Shown: piece after piece, positions 43,701-51,214 of the stretch | How positions within the stretch are numbered: position 1 is the first letter of the stretch | Layout: each line of letters opens with the position of its first letter | Position numbers and translations under genes: made by a program | Notes under the pieces: model-generated | The model's input: the letters and a program-made list of their open reading frames with translations, nothing else | Databases searched by the model: none | What the model was told of the DNA's origin: nothing | Source of the DNA: Blastocatellia bacterium UBA7656 | GTDB taxonomy: Bacteria; Acidobacteriota; Blastocatellia; UBA7656 | Assembly: GCA_002483445.1 (NCBI GenBank) | Contig: DLHY01000021.1 | Location: forward strand, 19,781-83,780 | Reading direction: 5' to 3' | DNA: 64,000 nucleotides

Positions 43701-45032
43701 TTTGACTTCTTTGGCTGAAGCGAGAGTCGCGGCCTGATTGAGATCGAGAGAATCGAACTCGACATCGATTTTCGACTGACCGCCACTGAGATCGACCGTA
43801 GCGTTTCCCGTTATGCTGCCGCCGAGGACGGAAGCCCTTATCTGCGAAAGCGCGACGCTGTGGGTGTCCGCGCTCAAGCGCATTCGAAGGCCGCTGACAG
43901 TCACGTTGCCGCTTCGGAGCGATCCGAGCGCCAATGCGCCGGTCGCGTCGAGATCAGATTGATTACCTTTTATGTTCGCGTCACGCAATGACAATGAACC
44001 GATGCTTATCCCGCGGCCGCTGATCGAGCCTGATCCGCCTTCGGCGGTTGCATCGTACTCAGCCCCTTTTCCATCCACTTTCGCGCCCACGCGCAGCGAA
44101 GCTATGCGAAAGCCTTCAGCCGTGAGCGAATTCGATTCGACGCTGCCCCAAGCCTGATACCTGTCGCCTTCGCCAGTGATGCGCCCATCGAATACGGCGC
44201 GGCCATCGAGTTTCACATCCGACGCAAAGAGTCGAGCTATCTCAGCGAGCGCGACATCAGCGCGAGTATTCAATTCATACTTGAATGGCTTGAAGCTTTC
44301 TATTCGGCCCGATGCGATGAGCTTTCCCATATCGGAATCGATTTCGATCTTTTTCACATCGGCGCTTTCGGGTCTTATGTCGGCTTCGATTCTCGACCGC
44401 AGGTTTTCGATCTTTCGGCCTTCGTAGACGGCGGCGGCTTTGTCGAATTCAAACACGAGCGCGTGATTGAGCTTGTCTGAAAGCGAGTTGCTGTCGAGCG
44501 GCGTGAGCGAAATCGATAGATTGCGAAGGTCGGCGGTGATGTTTCGACGGCGATCAACGAGGCTGATTTCTCCGCCTACGAGTTCTATGCGCGCGCCGGA
44601 AATTTTGATCTGGCCTTCCGCGTCTTTGTCTTTCTTTTCCGGCGCGCGGAGGGATTCGAGATTGAGCCGCCCTGTTTCGTCGAACTCGACTGTAAGGCGC
44701 GGGTCAGTCACGCGAATATGATTGATGCTCAACCGCTGGCGAAAATAATCGAGTACGGAAAAGGAAACTTCTATCGAGCCGATGGAGCCGAAAGGTTTCC
44801 CTTCCTTTTCGGTTTCAAGCTGAATGTTTTCGAGCGTGATTTTGTAGCCGCCCAGATCGAGATGGGTGCGGCCAATAGTGGCGCGGGTGCCGCTTTCGGC
44901 CAGCGCAGAGATTATTTCGCTTTCGATGAGGCGATCAAGCCGCCCGCTGCGGACATACCAGACTGCCAATGCGAGCAGAATCAGCAACAGAGCGAGCAGC
45001 GATCCGAGGGCGATAAGTATTTTCCTGCGCAT
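40788..45032 (-). CDS. tamB: TamB/DUF490 translocation and lipid-transport protein
   Basis: A 1414-residue protein with an N-terminal inner-membrane anchor (about 5-28), followed by a very long repetitive beta-strand region typical of AsmA/TamB-like lipid-transfer grooves (repeats such as LKLSGPLQDTDRI, GTIKLSG, GSGRIRFTSDQALIEDF). The last 350 residues are the DUF490 domain, with PEITLSSDPNLPETDIISLITTG near 1280. It bridges the envelope and works with TamA or moves phospholipid. It is encoded just ahead of the barrel gene. The size is near that of E. coli TamB (about 1260). The ribosome site at 45,032 is poor. Confidence 0.9.
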   Translation of the reverse strand: MRRKILIALGSLLALLLILLALAVWYVRSGRLDRLIESEIISALAESGTRATIGRTHLDLGGYKITLENIQLETEKEGKPFGSIGSIEVSFSVLDYFRQRLSINHIRVTDPRLTVEFDETGRLNLESLRAPEKKDKDAEGQIKISGARIELVGGEISLVDRRRNITADLRNLSISLTPLDSNSLSDKLNHALVFEFDKAAAVYEGRKIENLRSRIEADIRPESADVKKIEIDSDMGKLIASGRIESFKPFKYELNTRADVALAEIARLFASDVKLDGRAVFDGRITGEGDRYQAWGSVESNSLTAEGFRIASLRVGAKVDGKGAEYDATAEGGSGSISGRGISIGSLSLRDANIKGNQSDLDATGALALGSLRSGNVTVSGLRMRLSADTHSVALSQIRASVLGGSITGNATVDLSGGQSKIDVEFDSLDLNQAATLASAKEVKVRGTVAGSARLAFPGFDYKAATGRIEAQFEGAVSPPESEEETLPARGEVSIVASGKEFRIERAFARSEASEVTASGTADWNGNASIQVDFNSRDMAEVQRVIDAFGLMPEKVKTEYGVALSGEGKFTGRVEGKVSAPIVAGQLRLGEIKMRRDPLDESSGEVLGSFEGRIDYSPDLFKIADGRLVRPDGTRADFSVNAPVGTENAISLKAVMKDFDFAALIRTAAPEFKDFVGRGVINGTVDLRGLPGPRTLSGTGDVSIRDAEFSVRSDEEGKEPKRFSVPEFVGQVRIENTVLKVDDLRMQLGDTRITGQGAFNLDTYEYTINAEGKGLDLGELSRAASDSVSLTGRADMKIVGDGKWDEWSDIRLNATIQGENVALNGRDVGNAKLVAYTDNGLLRIEASGKVLEHEQTLAAVVDLRDRKNYPITGSIEFTDADIGPYLELISPNLKSISGRATGTIKLSGPLQDTDRIQAMLTVTKFELGGDISNGQRYTIANEGDLVVTATPAEIKVERVTFVGDGTSVTVEGIISRDDTAKSNLALTGELNLRLVSSFTDTIFTTGVAQLQASIRGSLDSPRLLGSVALKDVGLRVTNIPLAVARGSGRIRFTSDQALIEDFTAASSGGGTLKLAGGAALVGLVPDRWRIEVTADGVGMEYPRDTQTIFDGTLALQGNRRAQVVTGDIDIRRASYQKELTFEELIATGGPFSSEFVDIGPGNKGGPGIPINVDVRVNADQTLIVRNNLADAEGSAYLHIRGPLSDPIVSGRVVLTHGFLEFRNDRYELTRGVITFPARRRASPVLDLQAEVDITGYRIAITFSGSMEKPEITLSSDPNLPETDIISLITTGSLATEGTAAGLVKQSGLGLAQSLLSASLSQQLSKGTQRLFGLSRLSIDPLIVGGSSDPTARVTLGQRVTKNLTITYSQNLTSTSAGFERIILVEYRLTNRFSVVAFRNERNEVGFDVRVRKRF

Positions 45033-45337
45033 AGGCCGTAAGAAAAAAATAAAAATGGGGCAGTGATAAAAAAGTAAGGCTCGACTGGTCGAGTGAGATT
45101 CACCGCAGAGGCGCGGAGGTAGCAGAGCGGGCGCAGAGATTTCCCTCTCTGCGTCGTCTCAGCGTTCTCTGCGCCTCTGCGGTGAAAAAAAACTTCATAG
45201 CAGACTCGCTCAATTCCAGCATTACCATTTCATCATCACCAAAAATGGAAATCGCGCTCCGGGCCTCGATCTCCGTCCCTCACGCGCTCTAAGAAAAACT
45301 CGGCAAAGTGTCGACGCTTTCCCCTCGCGCGGCGTTG
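45033..45337. repeat. Intergenic region with a 16-bp perfect inverted repeat
   Basis: TTCACCGCAGAGGCGC (45,099-45,114) is perfectly complementary to GCGCCTCTGCGGTGAA (45,171-45,186). The 56-base spacer itself holds CGCAGAG/CTCTGCG pairs. No gene was found in the surrounding 305 bases. The CGCAGAG core links it to the array near 37,350 and looks like a dispersed palindromic repeat. Confidence 0.75.
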
Positions 45338-46555
45338 CTAAACTTTCGTCAAAAGATGGCCGAGTTTTTCCTTTCTGGCTCTCAGCACTTTTTCATTGGT
45401 CTCGTTGGGTTCCATCTCCACAGGCACGCGCTCGGTTATCTCAAGCCCGAATCCTTCTATGGCTGCGCGCTTGACCGGATGATTCGTTATCAATCGCATA
45501 CGTCGCACGCCGAGTTCATGAAGTATCTGCGCGCCGATTCCGTAATCGCGCGGATCCATATTGCGCGTTCCGACGACTTCGGCTTCGGCCTCGACAGCAT
45601 CCCTGTCGCGCTCATCCATAAGCGTGTATGCGCGAAGCTGATTTATCAAACCATGTCCGCGCCCTTCCTGCCTCAAATACAGCAGCGCGCCTTCGCCCTC
45701 TGCGGCTATCATTTCAAGCGAGCGATGAAGTTGCCAGCCCGTATCATCGCGCAGCGAGCCGAGTACATCGCCCAGCAAGCATTGCGAATGCACGCGCACC
45801 AGTATGCTGCGTTCGGGATTGATCTCGCCCATCACCAGCGCGAGGTGAACATCCGCATTTATCTCGTTGGTGAATGCGAAAGCGCGAAACTCGCCGTAGA
45901 CCGTAGGCACGCGCGCCTCGCTCGCCGAGTGGACGAGCATCTCATTCGCCATTCGATAGCGCACCAGATCGGCGACCGAGATGATTTTCAAATCATGACG
46001 AGCGGCAAATTCGCGAAGCTGAGTGAGTCGCGCCATCGTGCCGTCATGATTCATGACCTCGCAGATCACCCCGGCAGGGGTCATCCCGGCGATGCGCGCG
46101 AGATCGATTACAGCTTCGGTCTGTCCGGGACGGACGAGGACTCCACCGCGACGCGCTCGGAGAGGAAAGATGTGGCCCGGTCGCGCAAGGTCAGAAGGCC
46201 GGGTGCGAGGATCGACCGCGACCTGAATCGTCGTCGCTCGATCAGACGCCGAAATGCCGGTAGTCACTCCGCGACGCGCTTCTATCGAGACGCAAAAGGC
46301 GGTTCCGTTCGAAGCGGTGTTTTCAATTTCAGAGACCTGAAGCGGAATCTGCAATTCATCCAATCGTTCCGGCGTCATCGACAGACAGATCAGCCCGCGC
46401 CCTTCTCGCGCCATGAAATTTATTATCTCAGGCGTGACTTTTTCGGCGGCGCAGGTCAGGTCGCCTTCGTTTTCGCGATCCTCGTCATCGACTATGATGA
46501 CCATGCGGCCCGCGCGGAAATCTTCAATCGCTTCTTCTATAGTCGCAAACGACAT
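45338..46555 (-). CDS. ribBA: Bifunctional RibBA-type riboflavin synthesis enzyme with an altered zinc site
   Basis: A 405-residue protein. The N-terminal 200 residues are a 3,4-dihydroxy-2-butanone 4-phosphate synthase with VDDEDRENEGDL (22-33) intact. The C-terminal half is a GTP cyclohydrolase II-like domain with RQEGRGHGL (295-303) and DPRDYGIGAQIL near 334. The zinc site, normally three cysteines, here has Cys259 but Asp270 and Thr272 replacing the other two (RDDTGWQL in place of RCDCG). The cyclohydrolase may be inactive or may hold metal differently. It lies in a flavin/nucleotide block before ribE. The pathway's first GTP step might need another enzyme. Confidence 0.9.
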   Translation of the reverse strand: MSFATIEEAIEDFRAGRMVIIVDDEDRENEGDLTCAAEKVTPEIINFMAREGRGLICLSMTPERLDELQIPLQVSEIENTASNGTAFCVSIEARRGVTTGISASDRATTIQVAVDPRTRPSDLARPGHIFPLRARRGGVLVRPGQTEAVIDLARIAGMTPAGVICEVMNHDGTMARLTQLREFAARHDLKIISVADLVRYRMANEMLVHSASEARVPTVYGEFRAFAFTNEINADVHLALVMGEINPERSILVRVHSQCLLGDVLGSLRDDTGWQLHRSLEMIAAEGEGALLYLRQEGRGHGLINQLRAYTLMDERDRDAVEAEAEVVGTRNMDPRDYGIGAQILHELGVRRMRLITNHPVKRAAIEGFGLEITERVPVEMEPNETNEKVLRARKEKLGHLLTKV

Positions 46556-46565
46556 ATTTACCTCT

Positions 46566-46646
46566 CAGAGTGGGAGAATGGGAGTATGGGAGAATGGGAG
46601 CGGGCATACATCTCCCACTCTCCCATTCCCCCACTCTCCCACTCCT
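46566..46646. repeat. Inverted GGGAGAAT/ACTCTCCC octamer repeats between ribBA and ribE
   Basis: GGGAGAAT units at 46,568-46,602 and CTCCCACT/CTCCCATT units at 46,610-46,643 are complementary, so the 80-base block can fold into a long imperfect hairpin. It fills the gap between the two flavin genes and ends just outside the ribE stop codon. Confidence 0.75.
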
Positions 46647-46648
46647 TT

Positions 46649-47299
46649 TCACCCATATCCCATCTCCGTCAGATACTCGGCAGTCAATCTACTTTCTTTC
46701 GAGTCAGTGTGACTCATCAATCGCTCGACGTATTTTGCCAGCACGTCGACTTCGAGGTTGACTCGGCTGCCGCGTTTTAAGTCACCGAGCGTGGTTTCGC
46801 GCCACGTGTGCGGGATGACCGCGACTTCGAACCAGTCTTGGCTGAGTGCGGCGACCGTGAGGCTGATGCCGTCGACGGCAATCGAGCCTTTCAAGGCGAT
46901 GTAGCGACCAAGCTCGCGGGGAAATCGAAACCGCATTCGATAAGCGTTGCCTTCCGGCGTGACCGACGCAAGCTCGCCTGTGCCATCGATGTGGCCCTGC
47001 ACCATGTGGCCGCCCAATCGCTCGCCCACCGCTAGAGCGCGCTCCAGATTGACGCGGCTTCCCGTGTGAAGATCGCCGAGGGTCGAGCGGCGCAGGGTTT
47101 CAAGCGAAACATCCGCGTCGAACGAGTCTGCGCTCATCTTCACAACAGTCAGGTCAACGCCGTTTATCGAAATCGAATCGCCCAGTCGAGTGCCTTCCAA
47201 AACGATTCGCGCTTCGATACTTAGAAATGCGCCGTCGGCGCGACGATCTATGCGGCGCACGCGACCTGTTTCCTGAATCAGTCCGGTGAAGATACCCAT
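46649..47299 (-). CDS. ribE: Riboflavin synthase alpha subunit
   Basis: A 216-residue lumazine dismutase with two tandem beta-barrel domains (about 1-97 and 98-200). The start MGIFTGLIQETG is nearly the family signature, each barrel has a conserved SI-x-x-x-G-x-x-LTV strand (SISINGVDLTV, SIAVDGISLTV), and GGHMVQGHIDGTG near 96 forms the domain link. It makes riboflavin from two lumazines. The first barrel has Asp where a Cys is frequent (NGVCLTV). The gene is transcribed before ribBA on the same strand. Confidence 0.95.
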   Translation of the reverse strand: MGIFTGLIQETGRVRRIDRRADGAFLSIEARIVLEGTRLGDSISINGVDLTVVKMSADSFDADVSLETLRRSTLGDLHTGSRVNLERALAVGERLGGHMVQGHIDGTGELASVTPEGNAYRMRFRFPRELGRYIALKGSIAVDGISLTVAALSQDWFEVAVIPHTWRETTLGDLKRGSRVNLEVDVLAKYVERLMSHTDSKESRLTAEYLTEMGYG

Positions 47300-47424
47300 G
47301 ATTAAGATGTGAGGCGCGCGGGGCGCGGCTTTATGGCAGAGCCAGCGGCGAGCTTCTCTTTCAATTAAGAATCGTCTTTCTGCAAAAATCTGTTCGAAGC
47401 GTTCCGATTCAGCGATTGAGAAGT

Positions 47425-48093
47425 TTAGCCGCGCGAACGGACAATTTCAAGCACGCGCTCGAAAACGCTGTCCGCATCCATGGTGGATGTATCGATCAAC
47501 ACGGCGTCCGCGGCTTTGACCAGAGGGGTGGCCTCGCGGGTGCGGTCGCGGAGGTCTCGCTCTTCGATCTCAACTTTTATGTCATCGAAAGAGGCGTCTC
47601 TTCCTCTCGCGCGGTCTTCTTCCAATCGGCGATGAGCGCGAACATCAGTCGCCGCCGTGAGAAAAATTTTCACCTGAGCGTCGGGAAATATTTTCGTGCC
47701 GACATCGCGCCCGTCCATCACTATCCCTCCGGCGCGGCTCATCTCGCGCAATTTATCGACTACCGCTTCGCGCACAGGGGCTACTGCGGCGATGACGGAA
47801 GAGGCGTGACTGGTTTCAGGCAATCGGATTTCGCGCGTCACATCGCGCTCATCGAGATAGACGCGCAGGTGGTCGGGATCGCCTTCGAGACGGAAGTCCG
47901 CGAGGCGAGCTATGCGGGCAAGCTCGAAGTGATCATCGAGCGATACTCGCTCGTCGAGCGCCTTGCGGGCGACAGCGCGATAGAGAGCGCCCGAATCGAT
48001 GTAGATGTATCCGAGGTGTCGGGCCAATCTGCGGCCAAGGGTGCTTTTGCCCACGCCCGACGGCCCGTCGATGGCTATGATGAGTTTTTCCAT
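47425..48093 (-). CDS. cmk: Cytidylate kinase
   Basis: A 222-residue nucleoside monophosphate kinase. The P-loop is GPSGVGKST near 10-18. IDSGALYRAVA, VMDGRDVGTKIFP and an Arg-rich lid (HRRLEEDRARG) match bacterial Cmk, which phosphorylates CMP and dCMP. It lies six bases after the glgC stop codon and is translated from the same message. Length is normal. Confidence 0.95.
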   Translation of the reverse strand: MEKLIIAIDGPSGVGKSTLGRRLARHLGYIYIDSGALYRAVARKALDERVSLDDHFELARIARLADFRLEGDPDHLRVYLDERDVTREIRLPETSHASSVIAAVAPVREAVVDKLREMSRAGGIVMDGRDVGTKIFPDAQVKIFLTAATDVRAHRRLEEDRARGRDASFDDIKVEIEERDLRDRTREATPLVKAADAVLIDTSTMDADSVFERVLEIVRSRG

Positions 48094-48099
48094 CTCGAT

Positions 48100-49389
48100 T
48101 CAAATCACGGTGCCATCGTTGATGACTCCGTTTTTGGGGATTATCACTACGCCGTCGCGGATGACGTAGCCGTTGCCGTCCGCTTCCTGAAGACTCTGAT
48201 CGTTGGCTATTCGAACGCCCGATCCTATGCGCGCGTTTTTGTCTATGATCGCGCGGCGGATGTGACAGTTGCGGCCCACGCCTATTCGCGGATGATTGAG
48301 GTTGGCGTCCGATTGCATCTCTTCGAGCGTCTGGTACTCATCGGCTCCCATCATAAGCACGCCTTCGAGACGCGAGCCGTGTTCGATGCGCGAGCGGATT
48401 CCGATGACTGAGTCGGTCACGGTCGCGCCGTTGATGATGCAGCCTTCGGTTATGATCGAGCTTTGAATGTGACAATCCAGAAGCTTCGATCCGGGCAGGT
48501 ATCGTGGGCGCGTATAGATAGGAGATTCGCTGTCGAAGAAATTGAACGGCGGCAAAGGCAAGGTCATCTCTATGTTTGCGCGATAAAAAGACCCTATGGT
48601 TCCGATGTCTTCCCAGTAACCGTCGAACAGGTGCGCCTGCACGTTGAAGTCCTTGAGCGAGCGCGGGATTATCTCTCTGCCGAAATCGACAGCCGAGGAC
48701 ATATCTTCCGTCAGCAGCCTTTTGAGCAGTTCCTTGCGAAAGATGTAGATTCCCATCGAGGCGAGGAAAGGCCGTTCTGCCGCTTCTCCCGCTGAAAGGC
48801 CGAGCCGGGTCGTGTCGACTCGCATACTTTCGAGGTCTTCGCCCTTTGGTTTCTCCCTGAATGTGATTATGCGTCCGGTGTCATCAATTTTCAGCAAACC
48901 GAAATCTGACGCTTCACTGGCGCGGGCTGCGGTGACCGAAATGGTTAGGTCTGCGCCGGTCTGCTCGTGACGGGCGAGAAAATCGCGATAATCCATGCGA
49001 TAGAGGTGATCGCCCGAAAGGATCAACACGGTCTCTCCCTTGTGATCTTCGAGGTGATAGAAAATCTGGCGCACTGCGTCGGCTGTTCCCTGAAACCACT
49101 CGCGGCTTTCGGGAGTCATCTCTGCGGCAAGCACTTCGACGAATCCGTTGGTGAACCGACTGAAGCGATAAGTGCGCGCGATGTGGCGATTGAGAGAAGC
49201 GGAGTTGTACTGAGTCAGTATGAAAATGCGATTCATATCGGAGTTGATGCAGTTTGAAACGGGTATGTCGATGAGGCGATACTTGCCGCCGAGCGGCACG
49301 GCAGGTTTGGCTCGCTGGCTGGTGAGAGGATAAAGCCTCTGCCCCACCCCGCCGCCGAGTATCACCGAGATGACATCCTTGACCGACAT
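48100..49389 (-). CDS. glgC: Glucose-1-phosphate adenylyltransferase
   Basis: A 429-residue enzyme that makes ADP-glucose for glycogen. Motifs: GGGVGQRLYPLTSQRAKPAVP near 12 (in two halves, GGGVGQRLYP and LTSQRAKPAVP), FILTQYNSASLNRHI near 56, SGDHLYRMDY near 124 and the C-terminal left-handed beta-helix with RSRIEHGSRLEGV. The sequence, including the KNGVINDGTVI end, is of the cyanobacterial/plant type, which is often allosterically controlled. The AGG(A)-type ribosome site lies ahead of ATG 49,389. It heads a two-gene unit with cmk. Confidence 0.95.
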   Translation of the reverse strand: MSVKDVISVILGGGVGQRLYPLTSQRAKPAVPLGGKYRLIDIPVSNCINSDMNRIFILTQYNSASLNRHIARTYRFSRFTNGFVEVLAAEMTPESREWFQGTADAVRQIFYHLEDHKGETVLILSGDHLYRMDYRDFLARHEQTGADLTISVTAARASEASDFGLLKIDDTGRIITFREKPKGEDLESMRVDTTRLGLSAGEAAERPFLASMGIYIFRKELLKRLLTEDMSSAVDFGREIIPRSLKDFNVQAHLFDGYWEDIGTIGSFYRANIEMTLPLPPFNFFDSESPIYTRPRYLPGSKLLDCHIQSSIITEGCIINGATVTDSVIGIRSRIEHGSRLEGVLMMGADEYQTLEEMQSDANLNHPRIGVGRNCHIRRAIIDKNARIGSGVRIANDQSLQEADGNGYVIRDGVVIIPKNGVINDGTVI

Positions 49390-49497
49390 AGAGTTCCTCC
49401 CCGTTGAGAACGTCCGGCTGCAAGGCAGAGAGTATAACCGCTATCTTGTAGGATGTGGAAGTTAAGACTTTTTGAAATTAATCGAGGGGGGGATGAA

Positions 49498-50121
49498 TCA
49501 CTTCTGAGTGACGATGATTTGAGTCCCGTCTCCGATTCCGGATATCACCGCAGTCGTATCGCCATCGGTCAGAGTAGTTCCCACTCCCGGTATCTGGACT
49601 TTTTTGGTCGGGCCGATCTTTTTCTCATACCAGTTGACGACATCCTCGACCGAATCATCCGTGCGAAGCTGAAGCACTTTTTCTCCATTATCGCCGTTGA
49701 CTCGGAAGCTGATCTTCGCTCCGGGATAAATCAGATCGCCCTTGTTGCTCGTCTCACCCGTAAAAGGAGGCGGCTGAGGGCCTGATCGAACCGGATGATC
49801 TTTCGTCCAGAACATCAATCCTATTCCGAGACCGATCATAGCGAGTATGAGGAAAACGATCATACCAATAACCACAGTCAGGGTTCGTTTCCGTTTAGCC
49901 GTATCGAATGGATTGGTATCGGGAGCCTGCATCGCGGGGGGGCCGAAGGTTGGAGAGGTCATCACAGGACCAAAGCCCTGAGTCTCGGCCCCCGGCTGAG
50001 GATAAGTTTCCATCCTCGCCGTCGGAGCTTCGGAGGCGAAAACCTGCTGACCGCAAGCGCGGCAGAATCGCGCAGTCGAATCTATCTGAGCCCCGCAGCT
50101 TGTGCAATTGATGATCGCCAT
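49498..50121 (-). CDS. Zinc-ribbon single-pass membrane protein
   Basis: A 207-residue protein with an N-terminal zinc ribbon (CTSCG, CRACG; residues 6-26), a Pro/Thr-rich linker, one membrane helix (about 78-104) and a C-terminal domain (about 120-207) that looks beta-rich with GDLIYPGAKISFRV and DSVEDVVNWYEKKIG. The latter resembles secreted ligand domains, but I do not recognise the family. It should expose the tail outside the membrane. The start at ATG 50,121 begins the ribbon directly; an upstream in-frame start at 50,160 adds a poor leader. Confidence 0.65.
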   Translation of the reverse strand: MAIINCTSCGAQIDSTARFCRACGQQVFASEAPTARMETYPQPGAETQGFGPVMTSPTFGPPAMQAPDTNPFDTAKRKRTLTVVIGMIVFLILAMIGLGIGLMFWTKDHPVRSGPQPPPFTGETSNKGDLIYPGAKISFRVNGDNGEKVLQLRTDDSVEDVVNWYEKKIGPTKKVQIPGVGTTLTDGDTTAVISGIGDGTQIIVTQK

Positions 50122-50235
50122 AGACGAAGATAAGATTACGTCACAGGCTGCGAGTTGCACAACTCCTGAACCGCTGGGAAGGAAAAACCGCTCTCGCCAT
50201 CAGAAGCGGCTCAAGGCAAGCCCCTTTTGCCTTCC

Positions 50236-51132
50236 TCACTCCGGTGGCCGGGTGAACTCTATGGCCTCGGATTCAAGTCCGTTCGAGTTTTTGACTTTTA
50301 TCATCACGGTCTGATCCGGCTCTATTTTCTTCCCGGCTTTTTTGGCCACGAGCCTCGTCATCGGATTATCGCCGTCGTTTTTTGTTTTTTCCTTTTTGTC
50401 ATTCAGATAAACGTCCGCCCCGTCATCGAAATCCTCTCCCGTGATGATGAGTTTCTTGCCGCTCAAAGCAATCTCCGTGATTTTCGGCTGCTTGGGAGGC
50501 GGAGGCGGTTCAGACAGCACGATCAAAGATTTTGTGTAGACTTCATCTCCCGTGCTACGCCCGTTGTTGTTTCCCATCAGGCCCGCGACATAAAAAGTGA
50601 CCGGGCCGAGGTTAGTCTCAGGCGTCCATCGGAACACCCACATTGCGCCTTCTGTCTGCCCGCGAAAAGTTCCGTTTGTGTCGTGCTGAATGTACTGGCG
50701 TTCGCCGGTCGGGCCGCTGCCATCGAGTATCGCGGTCAGGCTGTTGTCTTCCTCGTCCTCGAAATTTTCGAGAGTGCCTGCCCTTTGTCCTTCAGCGGTC
50801 AAGGCGGTGAGTTGAAATCCCCAGCGAGAGCGCGCTCGCGAGCCGGGTATTTCTCTGACCGTCACCATATAAGTCGTACCCGCTTCGTAAGTCCCATCTT
50901 CCTTGAGACCATCGATGAGGATTTCCAGAACGCCATCGCCTGTGTTGAGCGCGCCGCTGTGACAGCCTATCGTCGCGCAGGTTGATTCACCCGGAGCTTC
51001 TGTAAAGCCATTGGGCAATATGCCTGAGAACGCCATCACAGGTTCAGTTCCCTCGCGGCTCATTAAAGCTATCGAGATGAGCGCGATGAAGAAAGTTGCG
51101 CCTGCGAGCTTTATTCGATTCTTCGTCGACAC
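50236..51132 (-). CDS. Secreted choice-of-anchor V protein with IPT/TIG domain
   Basis: A 298-residue secreted protein (signal peptide about 1-35). Residues about 40-190 match the choice-of-anchor V/Reeler-like pattern, starting near GESTCATIGCHSGA with its paired Cys and His, and continuing through a domain with SRWGFQLTAL and an acidic turn. A Pro-rich joint (SEPPPPPKQPKI) leads to an IPT/TIG-like domain (about 213-298). The CATIGCH motif is C-x4-C-H, not a standard haem c site. The C-terminal domain resembles that of the 57,881-59,407 gene. It may sit on the cell surface. Confidence 0.75.
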   Translation of the reverse strand: MSTKNRIKLAGATFFIALISIALMSREGTEPVMAFSGILPNGFTEAPGESTCATIGCHSGALNTGDGVLEILIDGLKEDGTYEAGTTYMVTVREIPGSRARSRWGFQLTALTAEGQRAGTLENFEDEEDNSLTAILDGSGPTGERQYIQHDTNGTFRGQTEGAMWVFRWTPETNLGPVTFYVAGLMGNNNGRSTGDEVYTKSLIVLSEPPPPPKQPKITEIALSGKKLIITGEDFDDGADVYLNDKKEKTKNDGDNPMTRLVAKKAGKKIEPDQTVMIKVKNSNGLESEAIEFTRPPE

Positions 51133-51214
51133 GAAAAGCCCTCCCTGTATGCATCGGTCTCGGCAAACAGAGGCGAGAGCCGTTCTCTCTCTCGCCTCAT
51201 TTTATGGCGCGATC

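Noticed and set aside
45308..46780. A 490-residue plus-strand open frame
   Set aside because: It is antisense to ribBA and its C-terminal part reads through the GGGAGAAT repeat; no family recognised.
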